DNA from: Hygrocybe punicea
Lineage: Eukaryota; Basidiomycota; Agaricomycetes; Agaricales; Hygrophoraceae
Reading direction: 5' to 3'
Assembly: GCA_963556145.1 (NCBI GenBank)
Contig: OY744464.1
Location: forward strand, 4,278,001-4,342,000
DNA: 64,000 bases
Shown here piece after piece: positions 1 to 11,456 of this stretch (position 1 is the first letter of the stretch; each line of letters begins with the position of its first letter). A program made the position numbers and the translations under genes. The notes beneath the pieces were generated by a model. That model was given only the letters and a program-made list of their open reading frames with translations, was not told the origin of the DNA and searched no databases.

Positions 1-410
1 TGCAAGATGCAGAGCCAAATTTTCAGAGAAGTTATGACGGTCAATTGGACATAGTATTTGCAGGGACGTTGATGTCTACACTGCAGTTGTTGATTAACGC
101 CATGATCAATCGGACAAGAAAACGACATTCACTTCAAATATCAGACTGAGAGCTCATCAATCGTTTTGCATGTGGGCGAAAATTTGTCTCAGAAAACAAA
201 CGGACCGGAAGGTTGTTTGTGGAACTGGCCGTTACTGGCGTTCATGTTGATGGTCGCGAAGGGTGTTGACTCTAAATAATTAGAGTTACTTATCTTGGCA
301 TACAATCTGTCATGATTATATATATTCCTGACATGCGGATGCCTGTGAAGCGGGCTTCAAGCTCCAAGTCTTGTCGATATGGATGACAACGTACGGTAGG
401 CATATGAGGT
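1..410. other. intergenic, left edge
   Basis: No coding segment can be supported here. It is AT-rich relative to the adjoining gene and probably holds the 3' UTR and terminator of the minus-strand gene that ends at 411. No repeat, tRNA or conserved motif was recognised. Confidence 0.5.
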
Positions 411-1975
411 TTAGATACACTGTTCGAGGTCAAAGTCGAGGTTGGCGTCATTGAAGGTGGTATCTGCATCCAGGGTGGCCTCATACTCTTCCAATGAGAT
501 CACCCGGGACTTCTTCCGATCCGGTTCATCCTTCTCCTCAGCCCCTTCCGCGTGATTTCCCCTGTTAACGTTTTCAAATTTGACTACGTCCGCCGTGACA
601 TCCCCAGCACCAGCACCAGCATTGTCCCCACCCTCCTTCCTCAACCCCAAAATGCACTCACAGGTAACCTGCCCCCGCTTCCCCCACTCCTCCACGGCCG
701 GCCGAAAGACCGCGTACAGCGCCCATGCTTTCTCATTGATCTCCTGTGGTGCAAAGCTCGCCGCGAGGAGCCGCAGTGCACCAACGATGTGCGGGGTAGT
801 CTGCCTGAATGCTCTGGATATGTAGGAAAAGGCAGCGCTGGGCAGCGCGGGTGCATTATTGGAGAGGGCGCGCCATTGCCCGGCCTGGGTTTGGAACAGG
901 GCGCTGTAGTAGAGCAGCGTTAGCAACGTTTGGGAAGACAGATGGGATATAGCCCTACACTCTAAGGTGATGGGGAGGTTTCTTCAGTGTTAGGGAGAAT
1001 GTATAGTTTTGATATGGACACAGACCTTCTGCCCATGAGCTCTACATAGGGCTGCGATCCTGTCCTTTTCGCCTCCATCCCTTTGTTCCGCCCTTCCTCA
1101 AAGATGCCGAGCGAGACACCTTTGGAAATGGCATTCATTTCCGTGTACACGGATGCTACGACAGAGGTTCACTACGTAAAACGACAGTGGATGGATGAAC
1201 TGACCGATACTAAGAGCTTCTTCCCGTTGGAATCCCATGCGCTCCGCCACGACAGTGGCCCAGGCCGTCATGAGGGGTGCGCGATTTACAACCGTAGACT
1301 TCGTCTTGAGGACCTAAGGGCGTGCCGGGGAGAGAACAAGATCATCAAAATAAATTATGTGCATTTGGCAACATCATTCCGAAAAACGAATATTTACCTC
1401 CTCGTCCAAGACCTCGTTGAACTCGAGACTCCCGTACATGGCAGCTTCATCTGCAGGGGCGTCTGGTAGGAACTCATTCTTGTCGTCGGTACCGCCGTGC
1501 TTCCGTTTTCGCTTTGTCGGTGTCGTCTGTTCAATCCAAAAAAGAAGTGTGAAATCGGATAGCAGATATCACGAGGGGAGGGAGAAGGGTCACACACGGC
1601 CGTCTCCACGGCGCTCAGCGGAGCACTAGAGGGCCCAGCAACAGGGAGGCTGCCGCCGCCCTTTCGTGCGATAGGTGCACGCGTCACACCCCACCCTGCC
1701 TTGCGCAATGCGGTGAGAACTAGTTTTCTCAGATGTTTATCGTCGACGCCGGCAGCCTTAAGTTTGACGTCGGTGAGCTGGCTGAGCGTTGATGGACTGT
1801 TGAAATCCTTGTATCTTTCAAGGAATGACGAGTCAGTAAATGGTCAGGTAATGGATTTGCTTTAGACGCACATTTTCCCAGCGACGGCCATGGCCTTCGG
1901 CACTGGAACCCCATTACTTGTGAGCTCGTTGAGAAATGTTGGCAAGGGAATCCTCAAGTTGCTTCTTTCCGACAT
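411..1975 (-). CDS. conserved fungal protein of unknown function
   Basis: I do not recognise a named function. The reading begins MSERSNLRIPLP at 1975 and runs through at least five exons. An N-terminal block (LTDVKLKAAGVDD, LRKLVLTALRKAG) looks like a small helical SAM-like fold; this is inference. A basic stretch (KRKRKH) near 1500 could be a nuclear signal. A central block reads RAPLMTAWATVVAERMGF and NAISKGVSLGIFEEG. The last block (LFQTQAGQWRAL, ISRAFRQTTPHIVGALR) is followed by an acidic, disordered tail. Introns are short with clear boundaries; the last is 904-1025. The same block order occurs in proteins I remember only as hypothetical from other mushrooms, so the gene is likely real and conserved. 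It lies in tandem with glutamine synthetase on the minus strand. Confidence 0.75.
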
Positions 1976-2199
1976 ATCCACTGGCAACTTTTATTGATGA
2001 TCAGCGGGAGATAATTCGATGTCGAAGCTGACTCAAATTTCAACGTTTCCCGATATTTACAAAAAGTCGCCGATTTTGAATAATCAAAGGCCGACTATAG
2101 TTAAACTACACGTAAACCCCTGAGAGAAAGTTAGAAGTGAAGGGGGATATTACACAAATGTACAGTCAGGCATTGAAATGTACAGCCAGGCATTTAAAT

Positions 2200-3495
2200 C
2201 TATTTGTCCAGCACGGTGGTCTCTACCACGATACCAGTCACTCTGTAGGGGTCTATACACGATAAAAATGGAAATGTTCAGTGTTCAAGTGCTACCTGAT
2301 GTGTGAGAAGGCACGTACCAATGTTGGACGCAGGGCGTCTATCCTCCAAATATCCGTAGCCCTTGGCGGCAACATGTCTCGGCACACGAATAGAAGCACC
2401 GCGATCAGCAACGCCAGAGCTAAACGAGCCAATATGTCCAGTCTCGTGACGGCCCGTGAGCCGCAAATCATTGTCGTCTCCATACACAGCGATGTGCTCA
2501 TCGTGCCGCTTCGACAGCTTCTCGATGGCAGCTTCGATGAATTTCATGCCGCCGGGTTCGCGCATCTCCTTGGTGCTGTAGTTGGTGTGGCAGCCGGCAC
2601 CGTTCCAGTCGCCCTTGAGGACCTTGGGGTGGAAGGAGACCTTGATGCCCCACTGCTCGGCAATACGGACGAGGAGGTAACGGGCCATCCATAGATGGTC
2701 GCCCATTGCTATTCCCTCGCAGGGACCGACCTGGAACTCCCACTGGGACGGCATGACCTCTGCGTTGATACCGCTGATGGTCACGCCGGCGTAGAGACAT
2801 GCACGATAGTGTGCCTCGATGAGATCACGGGCAAACACTTTGCCAGTACCTATTACAGAGGCGGGGTGAAATCAATTTAAGACGCGTGAATGAACTACAT
2901 ACCGGCACCACAATAATAAGGACCCTGAGGGGCAGGGAAACCGCCCTTTGGCCAACCGAAAGGAGAGCCGTCAGCATCGAGGAGGGTATACTCCTGCTCG
3001 AGACCGAACCAGGGGACATGGTCCTTGGCGAGGTCCATGACCTTCTTGGCATGGTGGCGGTAGTTGGTTCTGTTAGGAGAACCATCGTTGTTGTAGGTTT
3101 CGGCGAGAACAAGGATGTTGTTCCCCCCGCGGAAGGGGTCCTTGAAGATGGCGGCTGGACGGAGATATACGTCCGAGTCGTGGCCCGGTGCCTGGTTGGT
3201 GGAGGACCCGTCAAAGTCCCATTCCCGAAGTTGGCCGATGTCGGTCACGATGCCATTGACGGTCTAGTAGCGGGGTGGTATGAGAGCAGGTGAGTGGATA
3301 TGTGTTGTATCCTCACCGTGGTTTTGCATCGAAGGCCGCCATCGCCATCGATCCAAACGTCTGATGAGGGGACTGGTTAGAGGGCAGAGGTTATTGAATA
3401 GGGAACAGCGTACATTCGGCCTGTACCTTGCCGCCCTGGTCAAGAGCGAGAAAGGGCGCGAGAAGGTCGTTGTGGTAGACGGGCGGGAGACTCAT
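2200..3495 (-). CDS. GLN1: glutamine synthetase
   Basis: Cytosolic enzyme that joins ammonia to glutamate using ATP. The start ([12 protein letters not shown]) is followed by the expected N-terminal beta-grasp block [19 protein letters not shown], rebuilt across an intron. The signature [15 protein letters not shown] follows, then [25 protein letters not shown] for ATP binding, and the late block [16 protein letters not shown]. The open frame seems to stop at 2278, but a GT...AG intron there restores the usual ending [19 protein letters not shown] and a stop at 2200. There are at least four introns, and the total is about 355 residues, the normal size of eukaryotic GSII. Two GATA-type sites lie about 110-125 bp upstream, which would fit nitrogen control; that is inference. 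Confidence 0.95.
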
Positions 3496-3932
3496 TACGA
3501 TGGGAGAGATTTAAGGGGGGGATTTAGCAAAGTGAGATTTAAAAGGTAAGCTGCTATCAGTTGCTTGTCCAGCTTTGGACTGCACAGCATTGATGGGATT
3601 GGTTCGATAACCGAAACCTTATCTCATATCGGCTGTGTCCGAATTTCATTCTCCGGTCTTCTCAAGAACTCTTGTGATTCTTATTTACGGTCTCAAGCAT
3701 TTGCTTCCCTTCGAATTCCTTGCCTACAGTTGGCTTTACAAAATTCCAATACTCTCTTCCTGTCGTTCGCCAGCTGGTCAGGGTTATATTCTACTCAGGC
3801 CATCATTATTTGATATTGGATGCATACGGCATAGTAAATCCTATTCGGCTCATCTGTCCGAAACTTTACTGCCCTCAGGCACGACCGTGGTGACCATCGC
3901 TGCTCGTGTGCAAGACATTGTGCACCACAAGG
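3496..3932. other. intergenic, glutamine synthetase promoter
   Basis: About 440 bp between the glutamine synthetase start and the stop of the next minus-strand gene. Short open frames on the plus strand here look like chance. It contains the candidate GATA sites listed separately. Confidence 0.6.
3604..3625 (-). promoter_or_regulatory. candidate GATA-factor sites
   Basis: Two HGATAR matches sit close together: CGATAA at about 3605-3610 on the plus strand and AGATAAG on the minus strand at about 3618-3624. They lie some 110-125 bp upstream of the glutamine synthetase start. Fungal GATA factors of the AreA/Gln3 type control nitrogen-assimilation genes, including glutamine synthetase. The motif is short and could be chance. 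Confidence 0.3.
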
Positions 3933-5430
3933 TCATTTTCGAACGGCTTTCCTCCTTTTCCCGCCCGCCTTGACAGCGGCCAGCCGCCCCCCCTTCACCT
4001 CTCGTTCTCTGGGCGTTACAGTCCCACTCCCTGGCACAGAGCTCGCAGACGACTCATAGCCCCCATCCGCCTCTGCGCCATCAACACTATCACCGTTTTC
4101 TTCTGGGACTGGGTCTGTTTTGTCTTTCTTGCCTTTGCCCTTGCCTTTCAGGAGTACACTGTGGAGGATGGACGTGGCAAGCGAGAGGAACCATGTTTTA
4201 GAAATGGCAGGTGGAATGGCAGCGGACGCATCTAGTGGAAGCAAGGATCCACTCGGATCTAGCTACCGTAAGGAATTGCAATTAGGACGGGTCAATCGAT
4301 ACGTACACACCCTACACTCACAATGTACACCGCTTGACCTTCCACTACCATATCAATCCATTTCCCAGCAAGGGCATTCCCATCCTCGTCTAGCCGCCCG
4401 GGTACCCCCAAGTTTACTTTGACCTGTTCACAAGTATAATTGTTTCAGCCTGCCAATGTGATTGAGCGCCGGCAACAAATACACCTTTCTCTTTCCCTCT
4501 AACGGATTCATCTTCGGCCCCCATGCCGCAGTCCTAGCATCCTTCACAAATCTCTCTACCCGCTCCAAATCCCGCTTGTAATTCATCCAATTCACGAGAT
4601 ATTGCAACCCGGATGTGAGAATAGTCAGAAACACAAACACCGACTGTTTTCCGCGACACAACATCAAATCATCATTTAAGACCACATAAGCAAAGTAAAG
4701 CCAACCTCTCACTCACCACGAGACCAGGTCGGAAGCGCGAGTAGTAATACCCAGTGCCTCGCCACTTTGGAACACCATTCTTGAAGAAAAAGTCGTACCT
4801 GCCCGCTCATCCATGTTCATTCACCTGCTTGGAGAAGAGGAAACAACAAGAAGGGGATAGATAACTCACCGTTCGCGACCCTCCGGATTCCGCAGAATCG
4901 TTGACACGACACCGAGTCGCGAAAACCGCTCGTGGACGCCTTTTACGCCCCGGTTTTTGTCTGGGCTGTCCAATGCAGTTCAAAAGTGTAATTCAGTGGG
5001 TTGCACGACGCAATGCGTGAGTAGAGGGGAGGACGACGCACTGGAGCTGCATGCTCATTTTCCTATAAGCTTTCGCAATGTCAGCGGTGCTGGCAGTGGG
5101 AGGCACGTCGAGCCACGAGTAGAATGTCGTTCCCTTGCCTACATATGTGGATGTGAACGTCTATGGGTTTTGGGGATGAATGAATGAAAGGTGACCTTCG
5201 GATGCTTCTACAGCGCTGACGAGATCGAATATCTCATAATCTTCCTAGAGGAGGATGTAAGCGTTTTTTCTATCTGTGCATACGACGGTCTAGACGGGTA
5301 CACACATTTGTCCATCTGCGAGTTGGACGGAATGGGTCAGCGTAGGGTATGAGAGGGGCGAGAAGGGGATAGCCAACGCTGAAACGTTCGCTGCAATGAC
5401 AGCGAGAATAGCGACGAAGAAGAGCTTCAT
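3933..5430 (-). CDS. ER-membrane DnaJ (J-domain) protein, ERJ5-like
   Basis: Hsp40-type co-chaperone expected in the ER membrane with its J domain in the lumen. The N terminus ([18 protein letters not shown]) is a clear signal peptide. The J domain reads [20 protein letters not shown] and ends with the obligatory HPD tripeptide, rebuilt exactly across the intron that ends near 4970. Next comes [24 protein letters not shown], then [14 protein letters not shown], as in Erj5/DNAJC1 relatives. A hydrophobic segment ([19 protein letters not shown]) and a second one near the C terminus ([15 protein letters not shown]) are likely membrane spans. A basic, disordered tail with GKGKGKKDK follows. The gene has several introns and is divergent from RRN7 with 154 bp between starts. 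Confidence 0.85.
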
Positions 5431-5566
5431 TCGAAGAGGCGGGGAGTAATGTACTATATATTATTTTACGAATAAAATTTCAACAAAAAGGCCCCGTTCG
5501 ACTGGGATTAGCGAATAGTTTACGGTCAAAACTTGAATGTGCCCGGGCCAGCAAAAATGCTATTTG

Positions 5567-5572
5567 CACGTG
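5567..5572 (+). promoter_or_regulatory. CACGTG E-box in divergent promoter
   Basis: GCACGTGAC lies 13 bp before the RRN7 start, in the 154-bp gap shared with the DnaJ gene. CACGTG is the core for Cbf1-type bHLH factors in fungi. Similar boxes occur upstream of the AP-1 sigma and methionine synthase genes in this window. A role is inference. Confidence 0.3.
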
Positions 5573-5584
5573 ACTTCGCCTGCC

Positions 5585-7865
5585 ATGGCACCTCGACGAC
5601 GATGCACGGTCTGTGGATCCAAACAATGGCACAAGGAGCCCTCTAGCGGTGTCATCGCTTGCAGCGAGGGACACATCCTCCGGGTAACTCCCATCCTTCC
5701 TCCAGCGCTAACTTGAATCAATCCCCCATTTGTTTCTGAGTAGAACTACAGGAACGAGGCTGCAGATGTGGATGCGTTGGGCACGCATGCGATGCGGAAG
5801 CGGGCGGTCAAGTCGATGCGGGTGAAGAAGGGGCGAGAGAGCAATGCGGATCCAAAGTGTGCGTTCCAATTTTTCTTTGTTTCTTTCTTTGTTTCTTTTT
5901 TTTTTTTTTTTGTATTTTGTATTTTGCATTTTGAACACAAATATAACCTATCTATTTGCATTGCCGACAGTGTATCACGGTGCGCGAGGACAGTATCATT
6001 ATTTTCAGTGCCAACAGCTGCTGCTGCGGAAGCAGATCGTCGCACTGACGGGGCTATGGAAGCTCCCGCCAGAGTTCGAGGTACGTCGAGGTTCCCATGT
6101 GTATGCGCGTCATTGACCTACTGTGACGCGGACAGATCGTGTGCAGGGATATATGGGCACTGCATCTGAGCCTGTTGCCTAACCCGCCACCTGCAGAGCC
6201 GTATTTCTACATGCGGGAGGCAATGGGAGGGGCTGGGGCAGGAGAGACGGAGAGTGGAAGCGAAGTGCAAGGGGAGGACAACAGGGATTCCCCGTCTTCA
6301 CCGGCATCGGAAGGGGAATCCGAGGCTGACGACTTGGAGACCGAACTTGCATCACTGCTGCGCGTAAACTCGGAGTCGGAGGGGGAATCGAGCGACTGTT
6401 CTGCCCAACCACCCAAAATGAAGGCTGCGGTTGCAGGCAAGCGGAGGGAAAGAATACGGGGACGGGGCAGAGACGGATATGCGTATGATGGGCCTGCGAG
6501 CACAGTTGCAGTGTTGGTTGTTGGGTGCTGGACGATGCGGTTGCCGATTCTGTACATGGATTTTGTAAGGTGGGTTATGCGCTCTGCCCAGGTGGCGTTT
6601 GTCTAAAAATTTTGTAGGGCTATTGAATCGTATGAATTGCCATACTTGGATCCGCTACGATTGTTACCCCGGGACCTGACATTGCATCTTACGAAACACG
6701 CAGTGCAAGCGCTCTCTCCGGCTGTAAGCTTTGTAGGAGATATTTTTGGAATTTGATGCTGATACGCAGGGGCAGGACGCGCCGAGCACGCTAACCCTAC
6801 ACGCGTTGGCGTCAAGGCTTGGCAAGGGTATGTATGTGTCGTATGGGATCTCGACACCGGAGGCGAACGCGGCGCCAATGCTGTGGCGGGTGATTGAAAG
6901 ATTAGGTGGAACACGTGCGTGGGCGCTTTGTCAAAGGCAGTGTTGGTGATTGACAGGAAGGAAATACGAATGGTGCAGCCACGCTATACACGCTGACGAA
7001 GAGGATGTGTGAGGCGCTGTCGTTGCCGTTGAGGCTACACCCTGTGCTTGGTGGAGAACTGAAGCGGGTACGGAAGGGAGATCCTGGACAGCACAAGTAT
7101 GACAATATTCCACCGGAGGTTGGGATGGTGTGCGCTGCGGTGATAGTGCTGAAGATGGTATATGGTCTTGATGGGAAGGCGAGGTGAGGTGGTATTAACT
7201 AAAGTTAAGGGATGGGGCACGTGTTGGCTGATGTAGGACAGGAAGCCGAGAGATGCGCACGACCCGGCGTGTGTGCTCCCGATGTGTGAGGACTATCTTG
7301 CCTATTTGAGTGCAGTGGCAGAGCGGGAAGCGAAGAGAGACGGAGAGAGGGCGGCGATGTGAGTAAGGTTGGTTGTTGATGAAGGGAGACGGTGCTGATG
7401 ACAGGGGTTGTATAGGTCCGTTGGTGGGGACCTGAGCGGGGATACGTTGGACAGCTATATTGACTTTTGTGAGCGGGCGCTGCTTACACCGGGACAAGGT
7501 GAGTGGAGTCAATTAAGAATTTGATATATTATGATATGTTGTAAACTCGTGTCACAGAGGACATATGTCTATTGACGGAGCACTTTCCTGTTGTTGGGAG
7601 GGAACGTGACGACGGAGGATATGACCGGAGTGGGCGGGCCGAGCAACGTGGTACAGAGATGGTGGGAGAGTGGGGGATCGAGGCACGTCCAGGGGAGCGA
7701 TACGGGATGTACCGGAGTGGAGATGTGCTTGGCGGATACTGCGGAGAGTACGAGCGAGTCGTGGTTGCGAGTGGGGATACGGTCGGTGTTGGTTGTGAGT
7801 ATTTGGCGGGTGTTGTTGAGAAGATGGAGAAGAGGATTGCTCTTTCTAAATATAGACCAGACTAG
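5585..7865 (+). CDS. RRN7: RNA polymerase I initiation factor RRN7 (TAF1B-like)
   Basis: Core-factor subunit for rDNA transcription, related to TFIIB. The start (MAPRRRCTVCGS) begins a zinc ribbon of the form CxxC...CxxGH (CTVCGSKQW..., IACSEGHILR), the hallmark of Rrn7. Next come NEAADVDALGTHAMRKR, YHYFQCQQLLLRKQ and VCRDIWALHLSLLP, which match the Rrn7 N-terminal cyclin-like region. An acidic, Ser/Glu-rich insert sits near 6230-6430. The second conserved part includes LVVGCWTMRLPILYMDF and LPYLDPLRLLP. The last exon ends in PGERYGMYRSGDVLG, a conserved tail, stopping at 7865. There are about seven or eight introns; one (from 5859) holds a long T-rich tract near 5876-5925. It is followed closely by the coiled-coil gene on the same strand, with only 65 bp between them. 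Confidence 0.88.
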
Positions 7866-7930
7866 GACAATCTCTGTTTTCAGGGGTTTTTATTAATTTA
7901 GTTTCCCCTTGCTCTCTCATCATCCCCATA

Positions 7931-10481
7931 ATGCGTCGTTTCGCGTCTGTATTCATTCCAAAACTATCCACCGACACCGACTCTCGTCCAACGGCGACGG
8001 CGACGACGACAACAACGACGACGACGACAACCCACTCGTCCTCCGCTTCCTCGTCCGCTTCAACATCCAACACCTCGCCCTCTCTCTCAACACACAAAAA
8101 ATCCTGGCTTCCTTCCTGGCTCCCAAAGAAGTCAAAACCACTCCGTCCCTCAATCCCTCACTTCCCTCCCTCATCAGTCCAAGTCGACTCTGATGACGTC
8201 GATACATCAGAGGATTCCGATGACAACGACAACGATGATGACGAAGACGACAATGACGACGAAATCGACGACAACAATGACGACAACGACGACAACGACG
8301 ACGACGACGATGACGACGACCGCTACCATCATCCTCCATCCCCACTCACAGCCTCCACGCCAGTCGACTATCTGCGCACCTTAATCTCGACCAGCCTTGC
8401 TCATATCCCCTCATCCCCCCCTCTCCTTCACATCCCAGGCACTCCTCTCTTCCCTCGATCCTCCAACACTCCCCGCCAGTTGCCCTACAAAGACACTCTA
8501 CGCTCCCGAATGCACAAATCCCATCTTCTCCATCGTCTTGCCAACCTTTCCGCTTCTGACCAACTCTTCCTCGTTCCATTCAGCAACAAACCCACTCCAT
8601 CCAGCTCCACCAAAAACCATACCCCCCCTCCCATCGACGAACCCGCAATCGATCCATCCCGCCTATCCTCAGCCAGTCCTGGTCTCAGACGGTGGATAGC
8701 CCGTCCCTGCTTCGAGGACCGCTTCTCCGTATGGCTCCATCCCCATAATTCAAATATAATCACAACTCACGTCGTCACTGGCTCGGGCTTCGCCGTTGCT
8801 GAGCTCGAGTTTTCCGAGGCACTCGAATCTCTCGCTGGTCTCAACTCTCTCCACCCCGCTCCTCTCGCACCCTACTCCCCGCTAGACCAGCCTCCACCTC
8901 GCGAGGAAGAGCCAGAGCCACCATCCCCTTCGTCCTCGCCTTCGCTACTTACAGGTGAGTTTTCTTATCCTCAACCTGTTTCGTCTTGCTCACAGCCACA
9001 TCATCCACAACCCAGTCGCCCCTCGCAGCGCCCCATACAAGGCCCTACCTTCCCCACTCCGCATGCAGCATGGCCCTCTCACTCTCCAGATCCCCGTCCA
9101 ATCAACCACCAGTTCCTCCTCGATCGCATCTCCCCCTACCGATCCAGATCCACCCCAGGTAGCTGTCGTCAAACGCGGCGTCCGCTTTGCAGAGGACGGA
9201 AAGGAGGACCAGATCCCACTCGCCTACGTCCACCGTATCCAGAAGCAGCGTGAGGAAAAGGCCCGATTCCTCCGCGAAGAGCGCGAACGCCGTGCCTGGG
9301 AGGAAGAGCGCCGAAAGCAAGATCGTGAGCGCATGGAACGCGAAAAGGAGCGCCGCGAGTGGGAACGTGAGAGGAAGGCGTGGGAGTTGGAGAAGAAGGC
9401 AATGGAAGAGGAGAGGAAGGCCAGACTATATGCTGAAGAGGTCGCTGCAGCAAGGCTCCGCCGTGAGACCGCCCGTGCAGGTGGCGGTCAAGTACTTCCC
9501 CCATCCTCGTCGTCAACCCCCGTCTTGGCCGTCATCAGGGATCCAGATCACCGCCACTCCCGCGACTCGAGGAGCTATTTGAGGCCTGCCTATGATCCAC
9601 AGCGGAGACACGTTTCCGAGTCTGCCGTCCCTACTACTACCACCACGGAGTACGGTAGTGGTTCACAACCTTCGAGCTTAGGTCACGGTGGCGCCTCCCC
9701 ATCTGGTAGCGGTTCCCGCCCGCCATCTCTCTATTCTTCCCTCTCGTCGTCTGAAGACGGCCGCTATCGTGAGGCGGTGACCGCTGACAACCGAAGCAGG
9801 AAGCCCGCCTCCATCGCGTCATCGTCTCCCCAAAGACCCACCTTGAATCATGGACCGTCTTCCTACGCTAGTGGATCCAACTTGGTCCCACCCGTTCCCT
9901 CAGTCCCATCCCCGTTCGCCATGGACGTCCCGTTGTTGCCACCGACGCCTCCGTTCATGATGCAGCAGTACCCCCGCCGCCCGCGGTCATCGCACTCGTC
10001 TTCTTCTGGCTCGTCAAAGCAGAAGTTGCCCCGGAAGGACAGTGCTGACAGAGTCGATCTGACGCTGCAACAGCAACAGCAGCAGCAGCAGCAGCAGCAA
10101 CAACACCAGAAGCAGCGCCCGCACAAGCAGACCGGCTCGGCATCACCCCCAGCCAAGAATCCCCAGCAGCAACAACAGCAGCATCAACAGCCACAACAAC
10201 GACGACGCTCAAGTGGGGACAATTTCTCACCATCCCGATCGTCCGACCGGGGACCCATGATACGACCGTCTGCTTCTGCGCATTCACACTCGCAACCAAA
10301 TTCGTACTCGCGCGGGACTGCACCCCAGCTAACGTCCTTCATGCCGGTGGGTCCATCGTATTTGTACCCGCAGAGTCCGTGGACGGCGTTGCCGACGATG
10401 GCGCAGCTTCACCAGGTGCCGATGACGATGACGCTCAATACGAGGCCGCAGCTTGGCCCAAGGCAGACGGCTATCTCGTGA
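7931..10481 (+). CDS. large low-complexity protein with charged coiled coil, unknown function
   Basis: I recognise the pattern from other mushroom genomes but no function is known to me. There is one intron (8955-9015), placed where it keeps the frame. The N-terminal exon holds a Thr run, then a striking Asp/Asn-rich acidic tract at about 8210-8325, and a more ordered part (LRRWIARPCFEDRF, GSGFAVAELEF). Exon 2 opens with RGVRFAEDGKEDQIPLAYVHRI and then about 100 residues of Glu/Arg-rich heptads (REERERRAWEEERR), a likely long single helix or coiled coil. The rest is Ser/Pro-rich with a Gln run at 10066-10110 and a second Gln-rich stretch near 10165-10200. The tail ends near PWTALPTMAQLH. The ordered blocks and in-frame splice support a real protein of about 830 residues. 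Confidence 0.8.
8210..8325 (+). repeat. GAC/GAT-rich microsatellite coding for Asp/Asn
   Basis: Imperfect trinucleotide tract of GAC, GAT and AAC codons inside the coiled-coil gene, encoding a run of Asp and Asn. Such tracts commonly vary in length between strains. Confidence 0.85.
10066..10110 (+). repeat. CAG/CAA trinucleotide run (polyglutamine)
   Basis: CAG and CAA repeats in frame give about a dozen Gln residues, followed by another shorter Gln-rich segment near 10165-10200 in the same gene. Confidence 0.9.
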
Positions 10482-11456
10482 TGGTATTATTGGCCAACCC
10501 TACGAACTCGCTCTTGGTTGATTCTGAACTTTTTTCCACTGTAGATATGTTTCCTGTTCACCACCAATAACATTTTAATCTGCATACAGTCTCCATTCGT
10601 CTTTTTTTTATTTAGCATTGGATCTCATCCCTGCCGTCTTTTCGATCCTCCCCACATTCTTTCTGTCGTGTGTTCCCCGTACCGGCTAGATCTACTCGTT
10701 TCGCGTACCATTTGCATCTTTTCTATGAATGGCAGTGGCTGATTTTCTTTTCTTTCGTTCACAACTTTCTTTCAATCTTTGCACGCATTCATAGGGCCAC
10801 TCCTTTGCTCCCCGTTTCCGTTCTCGTTCGCCGAACTTCATTTGTACATGCTCCATCATCAATATTTCGATATTTTCAATCATTTTTCTTTTTCTGGTGT
10901 TAATGTCATTGTCATTGTTAATTATACACGATCGATTCGCAGCGGGTAATCGTGAGCTAAAATGTCGGCGAATGTTCTCCGTCAACGTCATCGATTTCAT
11001 GCAGTCGAGCCGGAGTTACCGGGTGACGACGTGTTTCCGATCGATTCCTCACGAAGGTCACGGTTGCCGTTGTTGCTAAGATCACATTGCTTATTCAGTC
11101 CGCAGAGATCATGATAATGGTCTTCTATCCTGGATCTGGGTGCATATATGCATGGTGCCAGTTGAATTTCCGACAGACGACTCCATGATCCTGTATTGTA
11201 ACGCTTCCTCAGGCGGTGAAATCGTTTCTGATTTCCTCAATATGGTTTGTCTAGATCTGCATGTCCACCGACCACGGATCTACGAGACGACGACGACATC
11301 CTTACGGGAAGGTTGATGCTGTGGCGTTAAGCTGTTCAGACTCGAAGCTTCGGAGAAAGGTAGTTTCACAAACTTTGGCGTCGATCGGAACTTTGGACTG
11401 GATATAACACGTGACATGTGACCACAGTTCGTGACACGCGTGACATGTAAGACTCC
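10482..11456. other. intergenic
   Basis: About 975 bp with no supported gene. The first part is T-rich and is probably the 3' UTR of the coiled-coil gene. Short open frames on both strands show no family features. The far end, with a CACGTG at 11408-11413, is the promoter of the AP-1 sigma gene. Confidence 0.5.
11408..11413 (+). promoter_or_regulatory. CACGTG E-box upstream of AP-1 sigma
   Basis: ACACGTGAC lies 44 bp before the AP-1 sigma start, next to two related GTGACA words. It is a Cbf1/bHLH-type core. Function is inferred only from position. Confidence 0.25.

Noticed and set aside
2278..2330. Glutamine synthetase ending at 2278 with tail HQVALEH
   Set aside because: This tail is intron read-through; splicing restores the conserved end [11 protein letters not shown] and the stop at 2200.
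8193..8384. Met/Thr-repeat frame at the Asp tract
   Set aside because: Out-of-phase shadow of the GAC/GAT repeat in the coiled-coil gene.
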